64,000 bases of DNA, taken from JAOUEA01 sp963825685 (GTDB taxonomy: Bacteria; Actinomycetota; UBA4738; HRBIN12). The stretch is taken from assembly GCA_963825685.1 (NCBI GenBank), contig CAWGUD010000021.1, positions 62,001-126,000 of the forward strand, in the 5' to 3' direction. Numbering within the stretch: the first letter of the stretch is position 1; each line of letters begins with the position of its first letter. A model generated the notes under the pieces. It had not been told where the DNA came from, made no database searches, and saw nothing but the letters and a program-made list of their open reading frames with translations. Below are positions 18,301 through 27,301 of the stretch, piece after piece. Position numbers and translations under genes: made by a program.

Positions 18301-21300
18301 CTACCTCCGCTTGCGCTTGGCGGGCGGGCGGCGTTTGCTCTTCGGACGTGGGCGCGAGCCCGTGCGCGCCGTCGCGGCTCGCGCGGCGGCATCTGAGGTT
18401 CGCGCGGTGCTCGCGGTCGCCGAGACCGCCGCCTCCTCCGCCTCCGGCGACGCGCCGCCTCGCGAGCGAGCCATCCGGCGCGCCTCCATCTGCTGGTAGC
18501 GCTTCTCCCGCATCTTCAGCACCGCGAGCAGCGGCGCGGCCAGGTAGATCGACGAGTAGGCGCCGATCGCGACACCCACGAACATCGCGAAGGCGAAGTC
18601 CTTCAACGTGTCGCCGCCGAAGAGCAGCAGGGACAGGATCGGCAGCAGCACGACCAGCGACGTGTTCACCGACCGCATCAGCACCTGGTTCAGCGAGAGG
18701 TCGACGACCCCCACGTACCCGAGGCGTGAGACGAGTGCGCTCGACTCCGTGTTCTCCTTGATCTTGTCGTAGATCACGACCGTGTCGTACAGCGAGAACC
18801 CGAGGATCGTGAGGATCGCGATCACGGTCTCCGGTGTGACCTCCCGCCCCACCAGCGCATACAGCCCCGCCGTGATCACCACGTCGTGGACCAGGGCGAT
18901 CATGGCGCCGACCGCCATCTTCGGTTCGAACCGGATCGCGATGTAGAGCGAGATCGCGACCAGCACGACGATCAGCCCCGTGATCGCCTGCCGCCGGACC
19001 TCGGCGCCGAACGTGGGCCCGATGTCCTCGACGCTCACCTCGGTCACCTCGATGCCCGCCTGGTCGGCGAGGCGCCGGATCAGCGCCTCGCCGTCGTCGG
19101 CCGCGGCGAGCGACTCGGTTCGGATCGCGACCTGATCGCCACCCACGATCTGCACCTCGGCGCCATCGCGCCCCGCGTCGGCGAGCGTCGCCTGGATGTC
19201 GGCCACGGTGACGTCGGTCTCGAGCGGGAACTGGATCTTCGCGCCGCCGTCGAAGTCGATCGAGTAGTTCAGCCCGCCGACGATGAGCCCGATCAGCGAC
19301 AACGCGATCAGCGCTCCCGAGATCGCGAAGTAGATCCGTCGGCGTTCGACGAACCGGAAGTGCGGGATCGTATGACCGCGGTAGGTCTCGAGCGCGTGGT
19401 GGAGCGTGGTCACGCTCCCGCCCCCTCCGGCCGCGTCGTCGGTCTCGCCGGCGACCCCGGCCTCGAGCCCGAATCCCTTGAGGGAGACGAGCCGCTGGTT
19501 CCGTGCGAGGAGGAACACGGTCGGCCGCTTGAAGAACCACACGACGAACAGGTCGAGCAACGTGGCCACGCCGAGGGTCAGCGCGAACCCGCGCACCGAG
19601 CTCACGGCGGTCAGGTACAGCACGACGGCGGCGATGCCGGCGACGACGTCGGCAGCGATGATCGTCTTGTAGGAGCGCGCGAACGCGGGCTGGACGGCCG
19701 CCCGGGCGGTCTTGCCGCCTCGTACCTCATCTTTCAGTCGCTCGAAGAACACGATGTAGGAGTCGGCGGTGACCCCGAGCGAGATCACGAGCCCTGCGAC
19801 CCCGGCCAGGGTGAGCGCGTATCCGAACTGGATGCCCGCGAGCGAGATCAGCGCGACCGCGAGGATCGCCCAGATCGACATGCCGAACCATGCCACGATG
19901 CCGAGGAGCCGGTAGTAGAAGAGCAGGTAGAGGAAGAGCAGCGCGAGCCCGACGAGTCCGGCGACGATGCCCTGGCGCAGCGACTCCGACCCGAGCGTCG
20001 GGCTCACCGTCTGCACCTGCTGGCGCGTCAGCTCGACCGGCAAGGCACCGGCGTTCAGCACGGTGGCGAGGTCACGCGCCTCGGCTTCGGTGAACCCACC
20101 GGTGATCTCCCCGGTGCCACCGGTGATCGGGCTCTGCACGGTCGGTGAGGAGATGACGACCCGGTCGACGACGATCGCGATCTGGTTCTGCGGCGGCGGC
20201 AGTGATACGGCCGTGGTCGTGGCATCGGCGAACCGACCCGCGGCATCGCTCGTGAGCTGGAAGTTGACGGTCCACTCCGAGCCGGTCGCACCGCCCAGGA
20301 TCGCGTTCGCCTCGGCGACGTCGCCGCCGGCGATGATCGCGGGCGCCAGCCGATACCGGTTCCCCGCTTCGTCCTCGTAGACGACCTCCTGATCCTCCAG
20401 CGCGGAGAACGAGCACTCCTGCGTCTGCCGGTCCTCGTCGGTCGGACAGGTCACGGGTGTCGTGGCGTAGGCCGGATCCCCCGGGGGAACGATCGCGAGC
20501 ACGGGGCGTTCCTCGAGACGTGCGGTCTGACCGATCACGTCCAGCAGCCGCTGCTGTCCGGTGGAGCGGCGACGTTCCTCCGCCGAGGCCCGATCGATGA
20601 AGCACCCGAGGCTCTCGCCGGCCGAGCTGACCACGCAGGAAAGAGAGTCGACCGTCTGCACCTGCGTGCCGCCGATCGCCGAGCGGGCGGCGTCCCTCGA
20701 CGCCACGCCGCACGGGAGATCGTTGGCGGCCAACGAGAGGCCCGCGAACGCCGTCGGCTCCGGCGCGGGTGACGGCGACGGTGAGACGGAAGCCGAGGGC
20801 GTCGCCGACGGTGACCGCTCCGGCTCCTCGGAGGTGCCCGCGCCGTCAGTGACGCAGTAGGTCTGCTTCGTGACCTCGACCTCCAGGGCCTCCTGGGCCG
20901 CCTGGGCCTCCTTCCTCGTCGGGAAGCAGTCGAGCTGCTCCCCCGCCGCGCTGACCAAGCAGAAGCCGTCCCTCTCCGACGCCGGGGAGGGGGACGAGCC
21001 GGGTGTGGGCGATGGCGTCGCGGCGACCCGTGGAGCGACCGTGATCGCCGCCTTCGACGCCTCGGCCAGCTCCTCGGTGGCGAAGCACTCCAGCTGCTCG
21101 CCGTCCGGGTCGACGAGGCATGCCTCGGCGACCTGCGGCACGACCGTCAGTTCGGCCAATGCGTCCTCAGCGGCCTGCTGCGATCGCGGCACACCCGTAG
21201 TTCTCGCCGTCGGGACCCACGAGGCAGTACCGAGTCTCGGCACGCTGCTCGATCGTCGCCTGGGAGAGACCCGGGATCTGCACCTCGATGGTGCTGCCCG

Positions 21301-21541
21301 AGACGGCGATGTCGGGCTCACCGACCCCGAACGCATCGACCCGGTTCGAGATGTTCGTGCGGGCTCGCTCCATCACCTCGTCCGGCGTGCCGTCGGGGGC
21401 CGAGAGGGTCACCGAGACACCCCCTTCGAGGTCGAGCCCGAGGATCGGTTCCAGCGCCCCGGTCGCGAAGCCGATCAGCGACGCGAGCGTCAGCACCAGC
21501 ACGAAGATGATCGAAGCCCACAGGCCGCGCGTCCGCCTCAC
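18301..21541 (-). CDS. secDF: Fused protein-export subunits SecD-SecF with Cys-repeat insertion (frameshifted)
   Basis: SecD and SecF use proton motive force to help pull exported proteins through SecYEG. GTG 21541 starts the SecD part: first membrane segment (about 10-30), then the LGLDLEGGVSV motif. The frame shifts near 21195 and then runs unbroken for about 1,000 codons through the SecD membrane domain (AGVAGLVISLGVTADSYIVFFE) directly into SecF (first helix FAISGALIALSLIGLIV, then SIDFDGGAKIQFP). There is no stop or restart between the halves, unlike the separate genes usual in actinobacteria. Between the first SecD periplasmic strand (VQIPGLSQATIEQ) and QTARLEERPVL lies an insertion of about 230 residues with four C-x10-C repeats and Pro/Ser linkers. 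The C-terminus is a long Arg/Lys-rich cytoplasmic tail. Confidence 0.9.
20602..21226 (-). repeat. Four C-x10-C repeats inside the SecD exported domain
   Basis: Coding repeats CLVGPDGENYGC (21226-21191), CLVDPDGEQLEC (21120-21085), CLVSAAGEQLDC (20961-20926) and CVVSSAGESLGC (20637-20602) share identical Cys spacing and a central GE. The second and third are followed by CF-x-T/x-EA helices. Linkers are rich in Pro, Ser and Thr. The first copy is in the frame before the indel at about 21195. Confidence 0.85.
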
Positions 21542-22332
21542 GCCAGCTCCGCTCCGTTCACGACCAGGCGGAACCGCGCGTCGAGGTGCTCGGCCGCGAC
21601 GCGGCAGAGCTGCATGCGCCCGAGGAAGATCTCGAAGTACTCCATGACCTGGCTGATGCCCGTGTCGATCGTCAGCTCGAGGCTGACGGTGCGGGCAGCG
21701 GAGTCTACCCGAAGGAACGACTGCTCCACGGCGTAGTTGACCCGGTCGTGGATGTCGAGATCGATCTGTCCGCTCGTTCGCACGCGGCTGCGATGCACGT
21801 CGGACTTGTCGGCCAGGATCACGGCCGCCGAGATCGGCGAGATCGCGGTGCCCTCGGTCTCCTCATGGTTCGCGATCGCCGCGATGATCGGCATGAGGTC
21901 GGCCGGAGCCACCGTGTCGCGCAGGGCATGATGCACGATGACCGCGCCGGTCTGACCGTGTGCGTCACGGGCCAGGGCGTTGCCCACGTCGTGCAGGTAG
22001 CCGGCCACGCACGCGAGCATCGCGTCGCGCTCTCCATAGTCCAGCCGAGAGAGCACCTGGTAGGAGATGCGTGCGACCAGGTTCGCGTGCCGGAAGCCGT
22101 GCTCGGTGAAGCCCATCGCGTCCATCACGCGATCGGCGGAGGCGATGAATCGCGAGAGCTCTTCGTTGGCTTGGACGTCCTCGAGCGTCACCGAGGCGAC
22201 GTCGACGCCGGTCGGCGGCGCCGGTTCGACGGGCAACGGGGCGGGTTCAGGCGTCGTGTCGGACGCGATGACCGTCGTTGGGTCGCGCGGCTCGCCTGCG
22301 TCGCCGTCGTCCCGAGGGGGCGCGCCGGTCAC
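21538..22332 (-). CDS. HD-domain phosphohydrolase between yajC and secDF
   Basis: A 264-residue protein. The first 45 residues are acidic and Pro-rich with no fold apparent. The rest resembles an HD metal-dependent phosphohydrolase: His82 (GFRHANLVARIS), the HD pair in AGYLHDVGNALARDAHGQTGA (114-115), His134-135, NHEETEGT (His156) and Asp175 in ILADKSDVHR. The C-terminal part (VEQSFLRVDSAARTVSLELTIDTG) is a separate beta-rich region. GTG 22332 overlaps the yajC stop, and its own TGA overlaps the secDF GTG, so it is embedded in the Sec operon. Substrate unknown; RNA, nucleotide or alarmone hydrolysis are all possible for the family. Confidence 0.75.
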   Translation of the reverse strand: MTGAPPRDDGDAGEPRDPTTVIASDTTPEPAPLPVEPAPPTGVDVASVTLEDVQANEELSRFIASADRVMDAMGFTEHGFRHANLVARISYQVLSRLDYGERDAMLACVAGYLHDVGNALARDAHGQTGAVIVHHALRDTVAPADLMPIIAAIANHEETEGTAISPISAAVILADKSDVHRSRVRTSGQIDLDIHDRVNYAVEQSFLRVDSAARTVSLELTIDTGISQVMEYFEIFLGRMQLCRVAAEHLDARFRLVVNGAELA

Positions 22333-22673
22333 GTCTGCTGGATCGGCCCATCCTGGCCGTCCGGCGCATCCTCGGCGACCACGATCTTGCCGATGCCTGC
22401 TCGCACCATGCGCACCCGCGTCCCAGGGGCGATCTCGACCGTCACGATGTCGTCCTCGTCGTCGATCGCCGTGACCGTGCCGAAGACGCCCGCCGTGGTG
22501 ACGACCTCGTCTCCCACCTCCACGCTGCTCAGCAGCTCACGCTGGGCTCGGGCCCGCCGCTGCTGAGGGCGGATCAGCAGGAAGTAGAAGATGCCACCCA
22601 TCAAGAGCAGGGGAAGGAACGCGACCAGGCTGCTGCCGCCTCCCGAGGAATCCTGGGCGAGGAGTTCGAACAT
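22329..22673 (-). CDS. yajC: Preprotein translocase accessory protein YajC
   Basis: YajC is a small single-span membrane protein that associates with SecDF. The 114-residue product has a Gly/Ser-rich N-terminus, one membrane segment (about 16-34, LVAFLPLLLMGGIFYFLLI), the signature RPQQRRARAQRELLSSVEVGD and the domain GDEVVTTAGVFGTVTAIDD. It leads the yajC-HD-secDF unit; all junctions overlap by GTGA. Confidence 0.93.
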   Translation of the reverse strand: MFELLAQDSSGGGSSLVAFLPLLLMGGIFYFLLIRPQQRRARAQRELLSSVEVGDEVVTTAGVFGTVTAIDDEDDIVTVEIAPGTRVRMVRAGIGKIVVAEDAPDGQDGPIQQT

Positions 22674-22725
22674 GGATCGACCTTTCGTTGGTTTCGAAGG
22701 CGTCGGGCGTCTCGCCGACCGGCCG

Positions 22726-22731
22726 AGTCTA
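22726..22731 (-). promoter_or_regulatory. Putative yajC -10 element
   Basis: TAGACT on the minus strand, the same hexamer as before alaS and ruvC, predicts a leader of about 45 bases before the yajC ATG. No clear -35 is seen. Confidence 0.35.
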
Positions 22732-22753
22732 CCGCCCAGGAACAGCGCCGAGG

Positions 22754-23770
22754 CTAGAGCGGCAGGGTACCCGGCGGCTGGGTGCCCAGGTGGCGGTACG
22801 CGCGCTCGGTTGCGACCCGACCCCGCGGCGTCCGGTGCAGGAACCCCAGCTGGAGCAGGTACGGCTCGACGACGTCCTCGACGGTGTCGGGCTCCTCGCC
22901 CACCGACGCGGCGAGCGTCGAGAGGCCGACCGGTCCCCCGCCGAACCGCTGCACGATCGCCTGCAGGATCGCGTGGTCGAGACGATCGAGCCCCTCCTCG
23001 TCGACCTCGAAGACCTCGAGCCCGGCACGGGCGACCTCTCCGGTGATGGCGCCGTCGTGCCGTACCTCGGTGAAGTCGCGCACGCGGCGCAGCAACCGAT
23101 TCGCGATGCGGGGCGTGCCGCGTGACCGGCGCGCGATCTCGGCGCCGCCCTCTTCGTCGAGCCGGACCTCGAGGATGCCGGCCGACCGCCCGACGATGCG
23201 CGCGAGGTCATCGACGGGGTAGTAGTCCAGCCGAGGCGAGAACCCGAACCGCTCGCGGAGCGGAAGCGTGATGCGCCCCGGCCGTGTCGTGGCGGCGACG
23301 AGCGTGAACTTCGGGAGCTCGAGCCGGATCGACCGCGCGGTCGGCCCCTTGCCGAGCACGACGTCGAGCACGAAGTCTTCGAGCGCTGGGTAGAGCACCT
23401 CCTCGACCGGACGGGGCATGCGATGCACCTCGTCGACGAAGAGCACGTCGCCGTCCTCCAGGTTCGTGAGGATCGCGGCGAGATCGCTGGGCCGGTCGAG
23501 CGCCGGCCCGCTCGTCGGCTGGAACCCGGCGCCCATCGCGTTCGCCACGATCTGCGCGAGCGTGGTCTTCCCGAGGCCGGGGGGTCCGCTGAACAACAGG
23601 TGGTCGACGGGTTCTCCTCGGCGGCGCGCCCCGTCGATCAGGAGCTGCAGCTGCTCCTTCACGCGTTCCTGACCGACGAAGTCGTCGAGCGACGTCGGCC
23701 GCAGGGCGACGTCGAACTCGCGATCCTCCGGGTCGACGACGGCGGCCTCGATCAGACGATCGTCGTCCAC
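22754..23770 (-). CDS. ruvB: Holliday junction branch migration ATPase RuvB
   Basis: RuvB is the hexameric motor that drives branch migration with RuvA. The 338-residue AAA+ protein has the N-terminal motif LRPTSLDDFVGQERVKEQL, Walker A SGPPGLGKTT (61-70), Walker B VLFVDEVHRM (109-118), the sensor LVAATTRPGRITLPLRERFG, and a winged-helix C-terminus with GGGPVGLSTLAASVGE and the FLHRTPRGR motif. GTG 23770 lies one base after ruvA ends. Confidence 0.96.
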   Translation of the reverse strand: MDDDRLIEAAVVDPEDREFDVALRPTSLDDFVGQERVKEQLQLLIDGARRRGEPVDHLLFSGPPGLGKTTLAQIVANAMGAGFQPTSGPALDRPSDLAAILTNLEDGDVLFVDEVHRMPRPVEEVLYPALEDFVLDVVLGKGPTARSIRLELPKFTLVAATTRPGRITLPLRERFGFSPRLDYYPVDDLARIVGRSAGILEVRLDEEGGAEIARRSRGTPRIANRLLRRVRDFTEVRHDGAITGEVARAGLEVFEVDEEGLDRLDHAILQAIVQRFGGGPVGLSTLAASVGEEPDTVEDVVEPYLLQLGFLHRTPRGRVATERAYRHLGTQPPGTLPL

Positions 23771-23771
23771 G

Positions 23772-24341
23772 CTATCGACCGACCTTCTGCAACGCCTCGC
23801 GAAGCATGTCGTCGACCTCGCGACCGTCGGCATCGACGTCGCGCGTGGCCTCGGCGGCCTCCTGCGGCGTCAGGCCCAGCGAGACGAGGGCGTCGCGCAC
23901 GTCGACGATGGGACCCCCCTCGCTCGGGAGCTCCGCCTCGCCACCAAGTCGGTCACGGAGGTCGACCACGACCCGTTGCGCGACCTTCTTCCCGACGCCG
24001 GGCACGACGGTGAGCGCGTCGGCGTCACCGGCGATCACGGCCCGCCGGAGCGCGTCGGCGGAGAGCGCCGAGAGGAACGACAGGCCGACCTTCGGCCCCA
24101 CGCCGGTCACGCCCGTCAGCAGATCGAACAGCTCGCGCTCATCGGTGCTCGAGAACCCGTAGAGGGTCATCGAGTCGTCGCGCACGACCATGCGAGTATG
24201 GATGCGAGCCGTCTTCCCGACACCGGGGAGCCGACTCACCACCGAGGTCGGCACGGAGACGTCGTAGCCGACGCCGCCCACCGCGAGCACCACGCTCGTC
24301 GCGCCCTTGTCGACGACCTCTCCCTCGAGGAACGAGATCAC
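23772..24341 (-). CDS. ruvA: Holliday junction-binding protein RuvA
   Basis: RuvA (189 residues) binds the four-way junction and loads RuvB. It shows the OB-fold N-terminus (MISFLEGEVVDKGATSVVLAVGGVGYDV), two helix-hairpin-helix elements (LTGVTGVGPKVGLSFLS and LTVVPGVGKKVAQRVVVDL) and the C-terminal three-helix domain (VRDALVSLGLTPQEAAEATR) that contacts RuvB. It overlaps ruvC by four bases. Confidence 0.96.
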   Translation of the reverse strand: MISFLEGEVVDKGATSVVLAVGGVGYDVSVPTSVVSRLPGVGKTARIHTRMVVRDDSMTLYGFSSTDERELFDLLTGVTGVGPKVGLSFLSALSADALRRAVIAGDADALTVVPGVGKKVAQRVVVDLRDRLGGEAELPSEGGPIVDVRDALVSLGLTPQEAAEATRDVDADGREVDDMLREALQKVGR

Positions 24342-24850
24342 CGGGCGCCTCCGGCGCGCGCCGCAGCCTTCAGCCGCGCCCCCACCAGGTGGGTCAACGC
24401 GACGGCCGCCGCGTCCACGGCGTCGGGCTTCGCCGGCAGGTCGCGGAAGCCGTGCACCCGCTCGAGCGCCAGCCGCACCTGCGCCTTGTCGGCGTTGCCC
24501 ATACCGGTCACGGCGCTCTTGACCTCCGTCGGGCTGTACTCGTCGACGTCGATGCCGGCCTCGGCCGCGACCACCATCACGGCGCCGGTCGCTCGCGCGA
24601 CCGTCAGCGCGCTGACCTGGTTGCGGTTGAACGACACGCGTTCCACGGCAAGGCTCACCGGCGCGTGCGTCGCGATCGCGGCGCGCACGGCCTCGGCCAC
24701 GGCCCGCAGTCGCATGGCCTCGGGCACATCGGCGCCGGTCGTCACGGTGTCGGCCCAGATGAGGACGGGCCGCCGGCCGTCGCGCGCGACCGCGGCGAGG
24801 CCGAGGTTCGCCACGCCGGGGTCCACCCCGAGCACACAGGAATCGAACAT
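24338..24850 (-). CDS. ruvC: Holliday junction resolvase RuvC
   Basis: RuvC cleaves Holliday junctions. The 170-residue RNase H-fold protein carries the catalytic acids Asp10 (LGVDPGVANLG), Glu70 (LAVERVSF), Asp143 and Asp146 (KPDAVDAAAVALTH). It heads the ruvC-ruvA-ruvB operon. A LexA box overlaps its start codon and a TAGACT -10 lies just upstream, which indicates SOS control of the whole operon. Confidence 0.96.
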   Translation of the reverse strand: MFDSCVLGVDPGVANLGLAAVARDGRRPVLIWADTVTTGADVPEAMRLRAVAEAVRAAIATHAPVSLAVERVSFNRNQVSALTVARATGAVMVVAAEAGIDVDEYSPTEVKSAVTGMGNADKAQVRLALERVHGFRDLPAKPDAVDAAAVALTHLVGARLKAAARAGGAR

Positions 24851-24858
24851 CCGTTCGT
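24843..24858 (-). promoter_or_regulatory. LexA box at the ruvC start
   Basis: TCGAACATCCGTTCGT matches the Gram-positive/actinobacterial SOS box TCGAAC-N4-GTTCGA at 11 of 12 conserved positions. It covers the ruvC ATG and lies directly downstream of the -10 hexamer, where bound LexA would block transcription. Confidence 0.75.
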
Positions 24859-24860
24859 GC

Positions 24861-24888
24861 AGTCTAGTGCGGAGGACTGGCTGGGCAA
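24861..24888 (-). promoter_or_regulatory. ruvCAB promoter
   Basis: On the minus strand, TTGCCC (24888-24883), a 16-base spacer and TAGACT (24866-24861) form a -35/-10 pair. Transcription would start within about 4 bases of the ruvC ATG, inside the LexA box. Confidence 0.5.
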
Positions 24889-24926
24889 GCAGCCCTGCAC
24901 GATTCCGGTGCTCTCGAGCATCGACC

Positions 24927-25679
<753 letters not shown>

Positions 25680-25706
25680 GGGACTCCCCTCCCCGGGGTC
25701 GATGCG

Positions 25707-26264
25707 TCAGAGCTTGTCGAGCAGGTAGCGGTGCAGTCCCGTCTCGCCGATCAGCTCCGGATGGAACGATGATACGAGCAGGTTCCCCTCTTCGAGCACG
25801 ACCGGGGCGCCCTCGTGCTCGGCGAGCACCCGCACGCCGGACCCCACGTCGGTGATGCGCGGGGCCCTGATGAACACGCCGCGCACGGGGTGCTCGATGC
25901 CCGCGACGTCGACGTCGGCCTCGAACGACTCCACCTGCCGTCCGTACGCGTTGCGCTCGACCCCGATGTCCATCACGGCGAAGAGCGGATCGCCGCCCCG
26001 CACCCGCTCGGCCAGCACGATCATGCCCGCGCACGTGCCGAACACGGGCATCCCGGCAGCGACACGCGTCCGGACGGGGTCGACGAGGTCGTAGGCACGC
26101 GCGAGCTTGCCGATCGTGGTCGACTCACCGCCGGGGATCACGAGGCAGTCGACGCTCGCCAGATCCTCGGCGGTGCGGACCTCGACGGGGATCGCGCCGA
26201 CATCGGTCAGGGCTCGGCCGTGCTCTCGGAAGTCTCCCTGCAGCGCGAGGACGCCGGCCTTCAC
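25707..26264 (-). CDS. pdxT: Pyridoxal 5'-phosphate synthase glutaminase subunit PdxT
   Basis: PdxT releases ammonia from glutamine and channels it to PdxS for PLP synthesis. The 185-residue class I amidotransferase shows VLALQGDFREH, IPGGESTTIGKL, the nucleophile Cys78 in FGTCAGMI, and the His168/Glu170 pair in SSFHPELIGETGLH. GTG 26264 starts the conserved KAGVLALQG segment. It follows pdxS by 23 bases. Confidence 0.95.
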   Translation of the reverse strand: MKAGVLALQGDFREHGRALTDVGAIPVEVRTAEDLASVDCLVIPGGESTTIGKLARAYDLVDPVRTRVAAGMPVFGTCAGMIVLAERVRGGDPLFAVMDIGVERNAYGRQVESFEADVDVAGIEHPVRGVFIRAPRITDVGSGVRVLAEHEGAPVVLEEGNLLVSSFHPELIGETGLHRYLLDKL

Positions 26265-26287
26265 GTCGGACCCCCGCGAGCCGCGGC

Positions 26288-27169
26288 CTACCAGCCGCGC
26301 TCTTGCATGCGCGTCTCGAGGGAGCCGATCTCGAGCCCGGCCATCGGGTCGCCGAGCCCGTGGGAGAGCTTGGCGAGCACGTCGGCGTTCTCGAAGTTCG
26401 TCGTCGCCTCGACGATCGCGCGCGCCATCGTCGCCGGGTCCTGGCTCTTGAAGATGCCCGAACCGACGAACACGCCGTCGACCCCCAGCTGCATCATCAG
26501 GGCCGCGTCGGCCGGGGTCGCGATGCCGCCCGCCGAGAAGTTCACGACCGGCAGACGACCCTGCTCGGCCACCATGCGCACGAGCTCGACGGGGGCGCCC
26601 AGCTCCTTCGCCTTCGTCACGTACTGCTCGGGGCGCAGGGTCGTGCACTCGGCGATCTCTCGCAGGATCGCGCGCTCGTGCCGCACGGCCTCCACGACGT
26701 TGCCGGTTCCGGCCTCGCCCTTCGTTCGGATCATCGCCGCGCCCTCGGCGATGCGGCGCAAGGCTTCTCCGAGGTTGCGGGCACCGCAGACGAACGGCAC
26801 CGTGAAGGCCCACTTGTCGATGTGGAACTCCTCGTCGGCCGGGGTGAGCACCTCGGACTCGTCGATGTAGTCGACGCCGAGCGACTGCAGGATCTGGGCC
26901 TCGACGAAGTGACCGATGCGCGCCTTCGCCATCACCGGGATCGAGACGACCTGCTGGATCTCCTCGACCTTGGTGGCGTCGGCCATGCGCGCGACACCGC
27001 CGTCGCGGCGGATGTCGGCCGGCACGCGTTCGAGGGCCATCACGGCGCAGGCGCCGGCGTCCTCGGCGATCTTCGCCTGCTCGGCGGTCGTGACGTCCAT
27101 GATCACGCCGCCCTTGAGCATCTCGGCCAGGCCGGACTTCACGGTGAAGGTGCCGGTCTCGCGCTGCAC
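26288..27169 (-). CDS. pdxS: Pyridoxal 5'-phosphate synthase lyase subunit PdxS
   Basis: PdxS makes PLP from ribose 5-phosphate, glyceraldehyde 3-phosphate and ammonia. It is a 293-residue TIM barrel with the catalytic Lys82 in PVMAKARIGHFVEAQ, Asp25 in GGVIMDVT, the phosphate loop VVNFSAGGIATPADAALMMQLGVDGVFVGSGIF and the C-terminal ERGW. GTG 27169 is chosen because TGTFTVKSGLAEML directly follows, as in the family. It heads a pdxS-pdxT-yebC unit. Confidence 0.96.
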   Translation of the reverse strand: MQRETGTFTVKSGLAEMLKGGVIMDVTTAEQAKIAEDAGACAVMALERVPADIRRDGGVARMADATKVEEIQQVVSIPVMAKARIGHFVEAQILQSLGVDYIDESEVLTPADEEFHIDKWAFTVPFVCGARNLGEALRRIAEGAAMIRTKGEAGTGNVVEAVRHERAILREIAECTTLRPEQYVTKAKELGAPVELVRMVAEQGRLPVVNFSAGGIATPADAALMMQLGVDGVFVGSGIFKSQDPATMARAIVEATTNFENADVLAKLSHGLGDPMAGLEIGSLETRMQERGW

Positions 27170-27219
27170 GGATATCGCCTCCTGATCGGGGCCCTGCGGG
27201 AACCAGGACCGACCATCCG

Positions 27220-27225
27220 AGTGTA
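27220..27225 (-). promoter_or_regulatory. Putative pdxS -10 element
   Basis: TACACT on the minus strand in the divergent region between pdxS and the sulfotransferase-like gene, about 50 bases before the pdxS GTG. No clear -35 and no MocR/PdxR-type operator was recognised. Confidence 0.35.
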
Positions 27226-27289
27226 CCGGAGGTGACCCCGCAACCAGAAGCGTCGAGACGCCCCCCACGGATGGCGCCGCGCCCGCTGC

Positions 27290-27295
27290 TAGGGT
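27290..27295 (+). promoter_or_regulatory. Putative leaderless -10 for the sulfotransferase-like gene
   Basis: TAGGGT ends 6 bases before the GTG start codon at 27302, so transcription would begin at the start codon itself. This spacing is typical of leaderless actinobacterial genes. No -35 is evident. Confidence 0.45.
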
Positions 27296-27301
27296 CGCCC
27301 C

